Shown here: positions 1 through 9,854 of the stretch, piece by piece
Layout: every line of letters begins with the position of its first letter
How positions within the stretch are numbered: the stretch's first letter is position 1
Made by a program: the position numbers and the translations under genes
The notes under the pieces: generated by a model
Database searches by the model: none
What the model was told of the DNA's origin: nothing
What the model saw: the letters and a program-made list of their open reading frames with translations, nothing else
Assembly: GCF_020700235.1 (NCBI RefSeq)
Contig: NZ_CP085305.1
Span: 186,001 to 250,000 of the forward strand
DNA: 64,000 nt
Source: Haladaptatus pallidirubidus
Lineage (GTDB): Archaea; Halobacteriota; Halobacteria; Halobacteriales; Haladaptataceae
Direction: 5' to 3'

Positions 1-20
1 ACAACCGCTACGGACACGAT

Positions 21-836
21 TCACGGTGCCTTTCTGCCGTCTGCTGTGCGCTCTTCGAACAGTTTGAGTTGCTCTGCGTCTGTAAACGCATACTGACCGA
101 CAAGCATGACGCTCGTCATACTCGTGAGGCCGCCAGCGGCGAACAGCATCGCCATGATCACGAATTGGTATTCAGCGGCGTAAATCGGGTTCGCGCCCGC
201 AAGGATCATCCCAGACATCATTCCCGGGATGTACACGACACCGAGGCTTTTCAGCGAATCCACCATCGGAATGAGTGACGCGCGAACGCTCGTCGTTACG
301 TAGTCCGAAATCACCTTTCGGGGTGGTACCCCTAGCGCGAGGACGGCTTCGATTTCTGCTCGGTTCGACTCCACCTCTCCCTTGAATCGATCGAGAGCAA
401 GCGAATTCGTTTTCATCGCATTCGCGATGATCATTCCCCCGACCGGAATGAGGTTCTGTACTGTTGCCTCGATCGCCCCTGCTGCTATCATCGTCACGAT
501 GACGATGCCCGCACCGAATGCAATTCCGACGAGTGAGACCCGGAAGACCGCTGGCACACCTGCTCCTCGATCCTTCGAAATCCAGGCCGCAATCCCGATC
601 ATGGCAGTGAGGACAAGTCCACTCCACGCGAGACGCACCGAAAAGAGAACGCCGATAACGGCACCCATCGCGATCACTTGTACGAATCCACGGACGAATG
701 CTCGCCCCAATTCCGTTTCGAGATCGAGATGCCGGACGTAGGATAGCCCGAGGACGACCACTGCTAACAGAGACGCAACAGCAACCTGCGCGAGTCCCTT
801 TACGACAGTGGGATCTCGAAATTGGTCGAGCAACAT
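21..836 (-). CDS. fetB: FetB/YbbM-like (UPF0014) ABC transporter permease
   Basis: 271 aa, close to the family's usual length of about 260. Hydrophobic throughout, with about seven membrane segments starting near residues 15, 48, 70 and 95. The middle carries the family hallmark with GGMIIANAM followed by a charged cytoplasmic loop and the phrase LALGVPPRKV. Proteins of this family form the membrane part of an ABC exporter; E. coli FetAB is linked to iron export and oxidative stress resistance. The gene overlaps its ATPase partner (836-1516) by one base, so the two are co-translated. Substrate in this archaeon is inferred only. Confidence 0.88.
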   Translation of the reverse strand: MLLDQFRDPTVVKGLAQVAVASLLAVVVLGLSYVRHLDLETELGRAFVRGFVQVIAMGAVIGVLFSVRLAWSGLVLTAMIGIAAWISKDRGAGVPAVFRVSLVGIAFGAGIVIVTMIAAGAIEATVQNLIPVGGMIIANAMKTNSLALDRFKGEVESNRAEIEAVLALGVPPRKVISDYVTTSVRASLIPMVDSLKSLGVVYIPGMMSGMILAGANPIYAAEYQFVIMAMLFAAGGLTSMTSVMLVGQYAFTDAEQLKLFEERTADGRKAP

Positions 837-1516
837 TACGAGATTACCTCCGAGACAGACCCGATAGATATGAGTTGGCCCGCTTCGAGTTGTGCGACGC
901 GATCAGCGAGACGACGCGCTTGCGTCGTGTCGTGAGTCACGAGAATGGCTGTCAACCCCGACTCATGGATGGACTTCGTGAGTAGGGTTTCAACTCGTGA
1001 CTCCGAGGTTGTATCGAGACTTGACGTTGGCTCGTCAAGGAGGAGAATTTCCGGGTCAGTAATCAGCGTCCGTGCGATAGCGACTCGTTGTGTTTCCCCG
1101 CCGGACAGCTCCGCCACGTCTCGACGTCCGTACTCCGCAAGATCCATCCGGGCAAGTAACTCCTCAACACGGTCCTCGGACACTGGTTCCTCTCGAAGTC
1201 GAGGGCCGATCGTGACGTTGTCGAAGACAGTGCCGTCACGGAGCGCAGGCGTTTGAGGAACATACCCGACACGGTGTCGCAGTTCCCGTGGCGGCAGCTC
1301 TCGATAGTCTCTTCCATCCAGATAGACAGTGCCCTCATTCGGTTCATCGAGGCGGTTGAGCAGTCGGAGAAGCGTCGATTTCCCCGCCCCAGACGGCCCC
1401 AAAATTGCGAGAACCTCGCGTTCGTGAACGCGAAAAGAGACGGAATCGACGATTCGATGCCCGTCTATGACTCGTGAGAGGGATTGTGCCTCGAATTTTA
1501 TGCTCATCTGGTTCAT
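836..1516 (-). CDS. fetA: FetA/YbbL-like ABC transporter ATP-binding protein
   Basis: 226 aa ABC ATPase. Walker A GPSGAGKST lies near residues 40-48, the signature ELSGGETQRVAIAR near 138, Walker B ILLLDEPTSSLD near 157 and the switch histidine in LVTHD near 193. It energises the permease encoded directly downstream (1-base overlap). The start at 1516 is followed by a second in-frame Met three codons on (MSIKF), which could be the true start. The pairing with a UPF0014 permease identifies it as FetA-like rather than a generic importer ATPase. Confidence 0.85.
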   Translation of the reverse strand: MNQMSIKFEAQSLSRVIDGHRIVDSVSFRVHEREVLAILGPSGAGKSTLLRLLNRLDEPNEGTVYLDGRDYRELPPRELRHRVGYVPQTPALRDGTVFDNVTIGPRLREEPVSEDRVEELLARMDLAEYGRRDVAELSGGETQRVAIARTLITDPEILLLDEPTSSLDTTSESRVETLLTKSIHESGLTAILVTHDTTQARRLADRVAQLEAGQLISIGSVSEVIS

Positions 1517-1772
1517 ACTAATGTTCGATCGGTATTTGATTCCTGTCTCGGTGGTTCGGTGAGACTGACTCTGCTCGTCAATTACTTAAGAACGGCGTCG
1601 GGATCGAACGATACGTCCTTCCTGATTATTTTGAGTATTGAATGGTGGCACTGATTTCTTATACCTTCTCTGCATTCGGAAGCAGCGCTTTCGATCCAAT
1701 TTATCAGTTTGTTCAGTTGTTGCGGTTATAGAAGGGGTGTATTTAGCACGCGTCCCCTCTCATTCGTTGTGA

Positions 1773-2056
1773 TTATTTGGTTACTCGTCTCACACATACA
1801 CTCGGCGTGATGCGTGGCCGAGAGGTTGAGAGAACGCACCACCCCGTCATATCGAGCGGGTTAAACGCTTTGCACACCATTGAGGAAGATGGGAGTTCGG
1901 AGAGGTTGATCGTGTTCCGGATACGAGACATTTCGATAAGTTCGTCAGGAAGCATCCGATAAGTTTCCGCACTTTGAGACAGAAAAAGACGATGTGTTGG
2001 TGGAGCGTGTAGGTCGTTCCATGAACTTCCGGGAGTATCGAATCACGGCTCGCCAT
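1773..2056 (-). pseudogene. IS5-type transposase N-terminal remnant
   Basis: Two overlapping minus-strand frames together read like the start of a haloarchaeal IS5-family transposase. One frame carries HQHIVFFCLKVRKL. The next continues as DELIEMSRIRNTINLSELPSS and then MVCKAFNPLDMTGWCVL. No single frame is intact and the catalytic part is absent. The surrounding 1517-2196 stretch holds no other gene I can support. Confidence 0.5.
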
Positions 2057-2196
2057 GCCAAGTGGAAAGCTTGCTCAACGAATTGGTTCAATCACGATTT
2101 CGGGATGGCCTACATTCGGTCAAACTACTGGCCAATCCTACAAATATCCGAGAATTTCGATAGAGTCGTTAATTCTTATATTTTTTGTTCTGTTGC

Positions 2197-2379
2197 TCAC
2201 CGCCAGATATCCAACTGAAATGCATCCCCGGCGTCAGCAATAATCCACGCATCGTCTTTCGTGATATCTGCGATTATCGCAATATCGGTACGCTTTTTAT
2301 CGTGATCCGCGTCAATTACGAAGACGATATTGGATGTGTCTTTGCTCTTATCCCACTCGTCATATGATGTATCTATCAT
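2197..2379 (-). CDS. small haloarchaeal protein, DUF7556-like
   Basis: 60 aa from the ATG at 2379. Very acidic, with the core ADITKDDAWII followed by an LDIWR C-terminus, which resembles a small conserved haloarchaeal family (DUF7556-like, from memory). The frame is open further upstream to 2481, but the basic, cysteine-containing N-terminal extension looks unlike the acidic body, so I place the start at 2379. No function is known. It stands alone downstream of the RND exporter and on the same strand. Confidence 0.5.
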   Translation of the reverse strand: MIDTSYDEWDKSKDTSNIVFVIDADHDKKRTDIAIIADITKDDAWIIADAGDAFQLDIWR

Positions 2380-2652
2380 TGAAATGTCGAACTGTTTTAT
2401 TAATTTATTATCTCGCCGACAACCATATTTTCTTGTCTTCACTGATGCAGCTACTAAAGGCGAACTCAGACAAGTCCTCAATTCCCACCGAATGTTGCTC
2501 CGAAATATAAATAAATTTATTTATAATATATTATAATTTTCGAGCGTGAGGAGATTGTGACGAGATGGGGACGTCAGTAGTTATCACCGCGTGTAGTTGA
2601 GAACAGACTATGCCCCCTCTGTGATTTCGAGAAATATCTGCGAGATCGAATC

Positions 2653-5238
2653 TCAGCGGCTATGTCGGTCGAGCAGGCGTTCCCGAACGACAAGTAAACT
2701 CGGCAACACCGTGACACAGCTTACGAATGCGAAGACGATGCTCAACCCGGTTACGATACCGAACCGCTGGAGCGGGGGGGAAAGCGCGAGTGCGAGGACA
2801 CCGAAGCCCGCTGCTGTCGTCGCCGCACTCCCCAATAAAGCACCACCAGTCCCCGTGACGGCAGTCACAAGCGACGCCTCAAGCGACTCCTGGTCGGCAT
2901 ACTCGTCAACGAATCGTTCACCGAGGTGGATGCTGTAATCGACCCCGAGCCCGATGGCGAGACTAGTGATAACGACGGTCTCGCTATTGAACGAGATGTC
3001 GAGTATTGCCATTGTACCGAGTAACCACGCGAGTGCAAGGAGCACGGGGACGAGCAGCACGACTGCGAGCCCCGGTGCGCGGTACCGCCACCAGTACAGT
3101 CCGAGCAGGAACACCAGGATAACTCCTAGCGTTACAGCGAATCCCTGAACGAGCGTCTCAAATAGGGCGCTCTGGACGACGGCGGTGATGATTGGTTCCC
3201 CCGTTGCGACGGCGGTAACCGGTGCAGTTGCTTCAATATCGGTCGCGACCTGTTGCACGTCACCGGCAATCGACTGGGCAGATGCATCACGTTGCACACC
3301 GATAATTAACCTGGCAGACACGTACGACCCGTTATGGGAACGATACAGCACGGACGACACCCGCTCTGGTGCGGCGTCGTACGCGAGGTCGTACACTCCG
3401 GCGACGTCCTCGTCAGGAAGTCCGTCACCATCTGAGTCCCGTGCGTCGATCGCGTCGGCGACGGTCTGGTTCTCGGCGGCAACGGAGCGAAGGACGGTCG
3501 CCGGTCCTTCGACGGCGGCGGTGCCGTCAGCCTGCATGGTGATCGTCCCGGAGCGGGCTGTGCTCAGCGACCGATCGCTTGTTGCGTCGAGCAGAGATGG
3601 GTCAGTCACATCCCCGCGTATCAGTATCTGTGCCTCTGACCCCTGCCCGCGCTGCCGGAAGTTGTCGCTCAGGTACTTGAAATTCTCGCGTATGTCGTAC
3701 TCGGCTGGGGCAAAGGGTTCCGGGAGCGACTCTGTTAACGCGGGAGCGTCTTCTGGAAGGAAGTCCGCCTGATTGAACTCCGTATCCAACCCAGTCGCAC
3801 CATAGGCACCTGCGGATGCCACCAATAGTCCCACTACGAAGATAGCGATTGGGGCTCGGTACGAAATGGTTGCGGTGTGCGAAAGAACGTTGCTTATCGA
3901 TCCTGATCCGACTCCGAAGGCGGACTTGCGCCGATCCCAACCAATGCGGGCGAGAAGTCGCTCGACTTCGAGTTTTGTGGCCGGAAACAGCGTGGCGAAG
4001 ACGACGAACATCGCGATGATGCCAGCGGCGCTCAGGAGAGCAAAGTCTTGAATCGAGCCAAGCGGACTGACATAGTTTGAGAAGAACCCGATTCCGGTTG
4101 TGAACGCAGCAGCCGCTAGCGCGACGACAACTCCCCCTATCGCCAATCGCATGGCAGCAGTCGGATTTTGCGAGCCACCAGACTTGGTAGCGCTTTCAAG
4201 ATCACCCGTTCGGGCCTCGCGGTAGCGCATGACGACGTGGAGCGAGTAGTCGATACTCAGTCCGATAAGTAGGAACGGGACGGCGATGAGAATCGAACTG
4301 GATGGAATGCCAAGCCAGCCCTGGATTCCTTGAAGCCAGACCATTACCACGCCGATTCCGAATATGCTGATGAGCACGTCGACCACGTCGCGGTAAGCGA
4401 TACTGAGGACGACGAGCAGGAGGACGAGCGCGACCGGGGTGATAATGAGGAAGCTATCGCCGATAGCCTGCGAGGACGCTTCATCAACAATGCCCTGCCC
4501 GAAGACGAACGCGTCGTCGAAGCGCTCGTCGACGAGCGCTTCGATAGTAACCTGCGCGTCGTATGTTTCCTGTGGCGTTTCACTAGAGCCACCAGTTTCT
4601 GGGGAGTGGAAGACGAGTGTCAGTCTCGCATCTGCGTTCGTCTTTCCAAGTTGGTAGTCAGACGGTAAGAATGCAGTCGGGTCACGACCGGGCGTAGTTG
4701 CATTCGGATCGAGGGCTCGCGCGAGGAGTGTGTCGACTTCCCCGGATGAGTGCGATTCGAGTGCTGCGATTTGTTGGTCAAGGGTCGGTGATTGCTCGGT
4801 CCGACTCATCGGAGCAGAGTCGTGTGTGGTGTTTGCGGCCGCCTGATCTTGGAAGTAGGCCGCGGTCGCAACGATGTTTTCGAGCCCGACCATCTCGGAC
4901 TCGTCTTTGAGTGTCGATTCGATAGACTCATTCTCACGAATCGCCTGCTGGAGGCGGAGACTCCGCAGCAACGACTCCTTAGTGAGGACGTCGCCCCCTT
5001 CCTGTCTGACGACGATCTGTGTGACTATCGCATCGTCAGTTTCGTACGTCGACTCGATTTGGTTGAGCGTCGTTTGTTCCTCGGAGTCGATGCTCGCCTG
5101 CCCAATCGCGCTGTCCGGACTAGTGCCGACCACCGCGCCAGCACCGACGATCACCGTGAGCACGAGTAGCATAGCGATGACGAGTCTGCTCTGTTCGATA
5201 AGTGTGTTCGCGTACCGCTGCGGGAGATTTCGCTTCAT
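2653..5238 (-). CDS. RND superfamily (MMPL) transporter
   Basis: 861 aa with the duplicated RND layout. One membrane helix lies near residues 18-38, then a large external domain to about 255, five helices to about 415, a helix near 465, a second external loop to about 690 and five final helices. The motifs GLSIDYSLHVVMRYREAR and GLGVDYSIHLGERFVDEY are the paired GxSxDY/H signatures of MMPL-type exporters and supply proton-relay acidic residues. Such proteins move lipids or hydrophobic compounds across the membrane, driven by an ion gradient. There is no adjacent regulator or accessory protein, and the substrate is unknown. Confidence 0.85.
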   Translation of the reverse strand: MKRNLPQRYANTLIEQSRLVIAMLLVLTVIVGAGAVVGTSPDSAIGQASIDSEEQTTLNQIESTYETDDAIVTQIVVRQEGGDVLTKESLLRSLRLQQAIRENESIESTLKDESEMVGLENIVATAAYFQDQAAANTTHDSAPMSRTEQSPTLDQQIAALESHSSGEVDTLLARALDPNATTPGRDPTAFLPSDYQLGKTNADARLTLVFHSPETGGSSETPQETYDAQVTIEALVDERFDDAFVFGQGIVDEASSQAIGDSFLIITPVALVLLLVVLSIAYRDVVDVLISIFGIGVVMVWLQGIQGWLGIPSSSILIAVPFLLIGLSIDYSLHVVMRYREARTGDLESATKSGGSQNPTAAMRLAIGGVVVALAAAAFTTGIGFFSNYVSPLGSIQDFALLSAAGIIAMFVVFATLFPATKLEVERLLARIGWDRRKSAFGVGSGSISNVLSHTATISYRAPIAIFVVGLLVASAGAYGATGLDTEFNQADFLPEDAPALTESLPEPFAPAEYDIRENFKYLSDNFRQRGQGSEAQILIRGDVTDPSLLDATSDRSLSTARSGTITMQADGTAAVEGPATVLRSVAAENQTVADAIDARDSDGDGLPDEDVAGVYDLAYDAAPERVSSVLYRSHNGSYVSARLIIGVQRDASAQSIAGDVQQVATDIEATAPVTAVATGEPIITAVVQSALFETLVQGFAVTLGVILVFLLGLYWWRYRAPGLAVVLLVPVLLALAWLLGTMAILDISFNSETVVITSLAIGLGVDYSIHLGERFVDEYADQESLEASLVTAVTGTGGALLGSAATTAAGFGVLALALSPPLQRFGIVTGLSIVFAFVSCVTVLPSLLVVRERLLDRHSR

Positions 5239-5509
5239 ACGTTATCACTCCCTCCGGGTATCTTGAGTGAGTCTGGAATCGAATCGACGAACCGACGTTG
5301 TAGAGGTGCTCATCACTACAGCCTCTGTATGTGACTCATAAGGAACGATGGAGGACTCCCATGATGTGGGAATACCGCGAATTTGTCCCTTGCTCGTTAG
5401 GGGCGATCCGGATGTCTATTCGTCTAAACGGTCCTTTTATCGACAGAAAAGAGAGCGTTCGTGAGCGGTGCACTCCGTCGCAACACGAACCGGCTATGCA
5501 GTCCACTGG

Positions 5510-5788
5510 CTAGTGTCCGTAGAGTCCATATATCATGATGAGAAATCCTGTGCAGACGAAGAGACTTTCGTAAAGCATTCCTTGGACACTAGGAACACTG
5601 AAAAGATGATGGAGCACACCGACCAGAAACGTCCCGATCGTAATGACTATTAGACCTATTGCGAAGTACTGGAGACCCTCAATCTGCGTTCGTTGATACG
5701 CACGATACGCTAAGAGGGAGACGACGCCACCAAGTACAAGCGCTGCAAATTTGACAACTCCGAGGAAGATAATGAGACTCTCCGTCAT
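5510..5788 (-). CDS. three-helix membrane protein, DUF7521-like
   Basis: 92 aa, almost entirely three hydrophobic helices (about residues 8-28, 40-62 and 72-90), with a YRRTQ-type charged loop (AYQRTQIEGL). It matches my memory of the haloarchaeal DUF7521 membrane proteins, which are regularly encoded after an ArsR-like winged-helix regulator. Here it overlaps that regulator by four bases (ATGA type), so the two are translationally coupled. The pair may form a membrane-linked sensor and regulator, but this is inference. Confidence 0.7.
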   Translation of the reverse strand: MTESLIIFLGVVKFAALVLGGVVSLLAYRAYQRTQIEGLQYFAIGLIVITIGTFLVGVLHHLFSVPSVQGMLYESLFVCTGFLIMIYGLYGH

Positions 5789-6237
5789 GATTCTTCCTTC
5801 ATTTCTGACCAGAACGTTGCCATCCGATCTTTTGCGTCCTCCTTTGGCCGATCAACGGAGACGGTAAATTCGTCGTCTCTGTCGATGCTGATTGAGATAT
5901 TTGTGAAATCTAGCTCATAAAGTGTCGCATTTGGCCCGTCACGACGAACTTCAGTGTACTCCTTGACGAGGGATGACTCACGAAGTCGTTCAAGTTTTCG
6001 ATATACTGTCGAACTCGCCAGGTTACATTTACTTTGGAGTTCAGACGCGGATTTCGGCTCGCGTAACGCCACGAGTATCGCTCTGCATTTATTGTCTTCG
6101 AGTGACTGCAGTACCACTGAAGCAGGTGGCTCATTCTCATCCGTAGCAGATTTCTGAACCGTATCAGTGGCTGTCTGCGTTGTGTGAGGCGTTGGAATTA
6201 GAGAAAGACGATTTCGATCAACATATTCATCAGTCAT
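5785..6237 (-). CDS. winged-helix transcriptional regulator
   Basis: 150 aa from the ATG at 6237; an in-frame ATG at 6252 is the alternative. Residues about 45-110 read as an ArsR/MarR-like winged helix: LEDNKCRAILVALREPKSASEL, a recognition helix around CNLASSTVYRKLERL, then a wing with YTEVRRDGPNATLYEL. The C-terminus (SISIDRDDEFTVSV) is the beta-rich tail seen in this haloarchaeal group. It is coupled to the DUF7521-like membrane gene downstream. DNA targets are unknown; autoregulation is likely from family habit only. Confidence 0.75.
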   Translation of the reverse strand: MTDEYVDRNRLSLIPTPHTTQTATDTVQKSATDENEPPASVVLQSLEDNKCRAILVALREPKSASELQSKCNLASSTVYRKLERLRESSLVKEYTEVRRDGPNATLYELDFTNISISIDRDDEFTVSVDRPKEDAKDRMATFWSEMKEES

Positions 6238-6606
6238 TTTGTAGTGTAGCACGTCGTTATCCGCGAATCGTCGGCCATGTAAACCGGTAGTTACCGTTGT
6301 CTTATAACCACGGTGATATAGTGCTACCGGGTGTTCCCAAATTGCTGGACTAGCAAGTAACCCGACACATGACTCCGGAGAACAGGATTGGACGGTTGGC
6401 TCGTCTCACGGTGTGCAGACCCAACTCTGCGCCAAAACAGAGCAATCAATGGGTCAATACTCTGTAAAGCATAGCGACTCGGATATTGACACCGCAATTT
6501 GAGCGTACGAGGTCGTATTGTCAGCGATTTCGCCGGAAGGTGCGCAGTTCTTGCAGATAGCGAGTTTCACGCGTGCAGTGCAACGTGGTAAGCGACTCAT
6601 CGAAAA
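6238..6606. other. intergenic region without a recognised gene
   Basis: The upstream side holds the promoter region of the winged-helix regulator (an AT-rich block near 6295-6320). I see no coding frame, RNA gene or clear repeat in the remainder. Confidence 0.4.
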
Positions 6607-6675
6607 TTAGTCATCACGGTAGTACCGCTCGGACAGTTCGAGGAACTGCCGTTTTTGCTCTGCCGCCCGCTTCAC
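6607..6675 (-). CDS. possible 22-aa ORF coupled to katG
   Basis: A GTG at 6675 overlaps the katG stop codon in the GTGA arrangement typical of translational coupling. It opens a 22-codon frame ending at TAA 6607. The peptide is strongly charged (KRAAEQKRQFLELSERYYRDD) and would form one amphipathic helix. It may be a real microprotein or the leftover tail of a longer gene. Nothing else is known. Confidence 0.25.
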   Translation of the reverse strand: MKRAAEQKRQFLELSERYYRDD

Positions 6676-8843
6676 TCGAGGTCGAAGCGATCGAGGCTCA
6701 TGACTTTGCCCCACACATCCACGAAGTCACGTACGAATTTCTCCTCTGCGTCGTCGGTTCCGTAGACTTCCGCGATGGCCCGAAGCCGGGAGTTCGAACC
6801 GAAGATGAGATCCACGCGGGTACCCGCCCACTCGATGTCGCCTGTTTCACGGTCGCGCAACTCGTAAATGTCTTGGGCTTCCGAGGCCGCTTCCCACTCC
6901 ATGATGTCTTGGGAATCAGAGGACGCTTCCCACTCGTAGTCCATGTCGAGCAGTTTCACGAAGAAATCGTTGGAAAGCGTCTCCGGCCGGTCAGTGAAGA
7001 CACCGAGGTCGGATCCCTGGTAGTTCGCGTTCAGCGCGCGCATGCCGCCAACCAGAACCGTCATCTCACCAGCCGTCAGCGTGAGGAGGTCAGCCTTGTC
7101 AACCAGCAACTCCTCCACCGATTGGTCGTGCTCGCCACCGAGGTAATTACGAAATCCGTCGGCTTTCGGTTCGAGCACTTCGAAGGACTCGACGTCGGTT
7201 TGCTCCTGCGAGGCGTCGGTACGGCCCGGTTCGAACGGAACGTCCACGTCGTACCCGGCATCCCTCGCGGCCTTCTCGACGGCGGCGCAACCGCCCAGAA
7301 CGATCAGATCGGCGAGCGAGACTCTCGTCTCGTCGAATTGCGAGCTGTTGAAATCCTCCTGAATTTCTTCGAGGGTGTCCAGCACAGTCGCCAGCTGCTC
7401 CGGCTCGTTCACCTCCCAGTTCTTCTGCGGTTCGAGGCGGATGCGGGCCCCGTTCGCTCCACCGCGCTTGTCGCTGTCGCGGTACGTCGATGCCGACGCC
7501 CAGGCGGTCTTGACCAGTTGGGAGACGGATAGTTCCGAAGCGTGGATCGTCTCCTTGAGCTCGGCGATCTCTTCGTCCCCGATCAGTTCGTGGTCAACGT
7601 CAGGGATGGGATCCTGCCAGAGCATATCTTCGTCCGGAACCTCCGGGCCGAGGAACCGAATCGGCGGGCCCATGTCTCGGTGGATCAGCTTGTACCACGC
7701 CTTCGCGAAGGCGTCCTGGAACTCCTTTGGGTTCTCCTGGAAGCGCTCGATGATCTCCCGATAGTCCGGATCCCGCTTCAGCGCGATGTCCGTCGTCAGC
7801 ATCATAGGATCTTGCTTCTCCGACGAAACGTGAGCGTCCGGGACGGTGTCTCGAAGCTCCTCGTCCGTCGGCGCCCACTGCCACGCACCGCCAGGACCTT
7901 TCTCCGGTTCCCACTCGTAGTCGAGCAGGTTGTTGAGGTAGCCCATGTCCCACTGGGTCGGCGCGGAGGTCCACGGCCCCTCTATCCCACTGGTAATTGT
8001 GTCGGAACCTTTGCCGGAGCCGTGGCTGCTCGTCCAGCCGAGGCCCTGCTCGTCGATGGAGGCCGCTTCGGGCTCGGGACCGAGGTTGTCGCCGGAGTCA
8101 GCACCGTGGACTTTCCCGAACGTGTGTCCGGCGGCGATGAGCGCGGCCGTTTCCTCGTCGTTCATCGCCATCCGACCGAACGATTCTCGAATGTTCTCCG
8201 CCGACCCGATCGGATCCGGTTCACCGTCCGGTCCCTCCGGATTCACGTAGATGAGCCCCATCACAGTGGCGGCGAGCGGCTCCTCGAGTTCCCCGTCGTC
8301 GAAGCGCTCGGACGCCTCCCACTCGTCCTCGGGCCCCCAATCGACGGCCTCGTCGGGCTCGAAGGCGTCCTCGCGCCCGCCGGCGAAGCCGAACGTTTCG
8401 AATCCCATCGACTCCAGGGCGACGTTCCCGGTCAGAACCAGCAGGTCGGCCCACGAGAGTTTGCGGCCGTACTTCTGCTTGACCGGCCAAAGCAGTCGGC
8501 GCGCCTTGTCAAGGTTCGCGTTGTCGGGCCAACTGTTGAGGGGCGCAAACCGTTGGGTACCGCCGGACGCGCCGCCGCGGCCATCGCTGGTGCGGTAGGT
8601 GCCGGCACTGTGCCACGCCATTCGAATGAAGAGCGGCCCGTAGTGGCCGTAGTCAGCCGGCCACCACTCCTGCGACGTCGTCATTACCTCTTCGATGTCC
8701 GCCTTTACGGCGTCGAGGTCGAGTGTCTTGAACTCCTCGGCGTAGTCGAACTCCTCGCCCATCGGATCGACCTGGCGAGCGTTCTGATCAAGGATCTTCA
8801 AGTTCAACTGATTCGGCCACCAATCTTGGTCGGATCTACTCAT
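6672..8843 (-). CDS. katG: catalase-peroxidase KatG
   Basis: 723 aa, the normal length of a two-domain bifunctional catalase-peroxidase. The distal haem pocket is complete: Arg74, Trp77 and His78 in the phrase FIRMAWHSAGTYR. The spacing to Tyr199 and Met225 matches the Trp-Tyr-Met crosslink that gives catalase activity. His240 in AAGHTFGKVHG is the proximal haem ligand. The C-terminal half is the usual degenerate haem-free repeat. The cytoplasmic enzyme removes hydrogen peroxide. A TATA-like CTTATATAAT lies at 8917-8926 on the coding strand, about 75 bases upstream of the start, so an untranslated leader of some 50 bases is possible. Confidence 0.97.
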   Translation of the reverse strand: MSRSDQDWWPNQLNLKILDQNARQVDPMGEEFDYAEEFKTLDLDAVKADIEEVMTTSQEWWPADYGHYGPLFIRMAWHSAGTYRTSDGRGGASGGTQRFAPLNSWPDNANLDKARRLLWPVKQKYGRKLSWADLLVLTGNVALESMGFETFGFAGGREDAFEPDEAVDWGPEDEWEASERFDDGELEEPLAATVMGLIYVNPEGPDGEPDPIGSAENIRESFGRMAMNDEETAALIAAGHTFGKVHGADSGDNLGPEPEAASIDEQGLGWTSSHGSGKGSDTITSGIEGPWTSAPTQWDMGYLNNLLDYEWEPEKGPGGAWQWAPTDEELRDTVPDAHVSSEKQDPMMLTTDIALKRDPDYREIIERFQENPKEFQDAFAKAWYKLIHRDMGPPIRFLGPEVPDEDMLWQDPIPDVDHELIGDEEIAELKETIHASELSVSQLVKTAWASASTYRDSDKRGGANGARIRLEPQKNWEVNEPEQLATVLDTLEEIQEDFNSSQFDETRVSLADLIVLGGCAAVEKAARDAGYDVDVPFEPGRTDASQEQTDVESFEVLEPKADGFRNYLGGEHDQSVEELLVDKADLLTLTAGEMTVLVGGMRALNANYQGSDLGVFTDRPETLSNDFFVKLLDMDYEWEASSDSQDIMEWEAASEAQDIYELRDRETGDIEWAGTRVDLIFGSNSRLRAIAEVYGTDDAEEKFVRDFVDVWGKVMSLDRFDLE

Positions 8844-8916
8844 AATAGAACAATTGCTGCTTTAGTGTGTTAAGATTGTCTAATTTGGTGCTGGAGTCTT
8901 CTCTGTATCTCGCCAA

Positions 8917-8926
8917 AATTATATAA
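8917..8926 (-). promoter_or_regulatory. TATA-like element for katG
   Basis: The minus-strand sequence CTTATATAAT is a good archaeal TATA box. Between it and the gene lies an imperfect inverted repeat TTAG-n14-CTAA (8862-8883), a possible operator for redox control. The latter is weak. Confidence 0.4.
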
Positions 8927-9055
8927 GTAATGGTATCTATATCGGCGATTAATTCGTGCCCTCTCTATCGCACAATCGCTGAAAGCCGCCGCTTTCGGAG
9001 GATGTCAGCAATACTTCCAGGGAATTCGGTCTGACTTCGGCTATTTTATCGACAT

Positions 9056-9646
9056 TCATTCACAGCAAGAGCGTGATACGCCTGAAAACGAACGCCGCAG
9101 AGATGTACATCTCTTCTTTGGAAACGATTGGCTCCCCGTTGGGTCGGTATCGCTCGGATATCTTGCGTAGAGCGTTACAATAATCGCGGGTGCTCCGATA
9201 ACGAGAGAGGCCACTCCAAACGTGCCGTGCACGTATGGGCCGAGACTTGCGACCACCGCAACGAGAAACACCGTTGGGCCATTGCGAGCGCTAGTCGTTT
9301 CCCGATCGTGATAGGCAGTGTGTTCAGGCTTTCTCTTCTTCGCGGTTCCCCGCGAGATCCTCAATACCCCTGATGACTCCCGTGCGAACGTTGAGAGTGT
9401 TGCTAAAGGGAATAGCACGATTACTGGATTACTTAGTTTACCAACCGCAGGACCACTAAACAGGAACGTACTCCCGCCAAGATAGGGGGCAAGGACATTG
9501 TCGACTCCAGTTAATTCCTCAAAGAACGACGTGTATATCCCGGGTACAACGAGATTCACGACCGGAATGGCCGACGCCAACATCGGGAGCATAAACGCGA
9601 GTACACTAGCAATAGCGAAAAGGGCAAAACTGAAGACGAGTACCAT
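9056..9646 (-). CDS. unclassified membrane protein
   Basis: 196 aa with a hydrophobic pair at residues 3-37, a third segment near 70-85 and two more near 125-160, separated by a charged loop. The tail after YARYPSD is low quality (RRSFSGVSRSCCE), suggesting the frame may run past the natural end. The frame is open upstream to a stop at 9743 but has no ATG, GTG or TTG there, although the upstream residues look protein-like, so the 5' end may be damaged. I do not recognise the family. Confidence 0.45.
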   Translation of the reverse strand: MVLVFSFALFAIASVLAFMLPMLASAIPVVNLVVPGIYTSFFEELTGVDNVLAPYLGGSTFLFSGPAVGKLSNPVIVLFPLATLSTFARESSGVLRISRGTAKKRKPEHTAYHDRETTSARNGPTVFLVAVVASLGPYVHGTFGVASLVIGAPAIIVTLYARYPSDTDPTGSQSFPKKRCTSLRRSFSGVSRSCCE

Positions 9647-9854
9647 CCGAGGAGCGGCTTCTCCGCGTGGAATGGGTCGGTCGGAATTGTTGATTATCTT
9701 CAGTTTCGTTTGCGTGCCGATTTCGTCGCTTGTTCGTCTGGTTCATCATTGTCTGATTTCCTCGTTAAATTAGGTTCTCTAGATGCGATGAGCTTTCAGT
9801 GAATCTGTGTAGACATGTAAGTAGTTGTACGTATAGCGGTAACGCTTTAGTACG

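Noticed and set aside
7542..8873. 443-aa open frame on the plus strand over katG
   Set aside because: It is the antisense shadow of katG; composition is Arg/Val/Leu-rich without domain signs, and katG has all catalytic residues.
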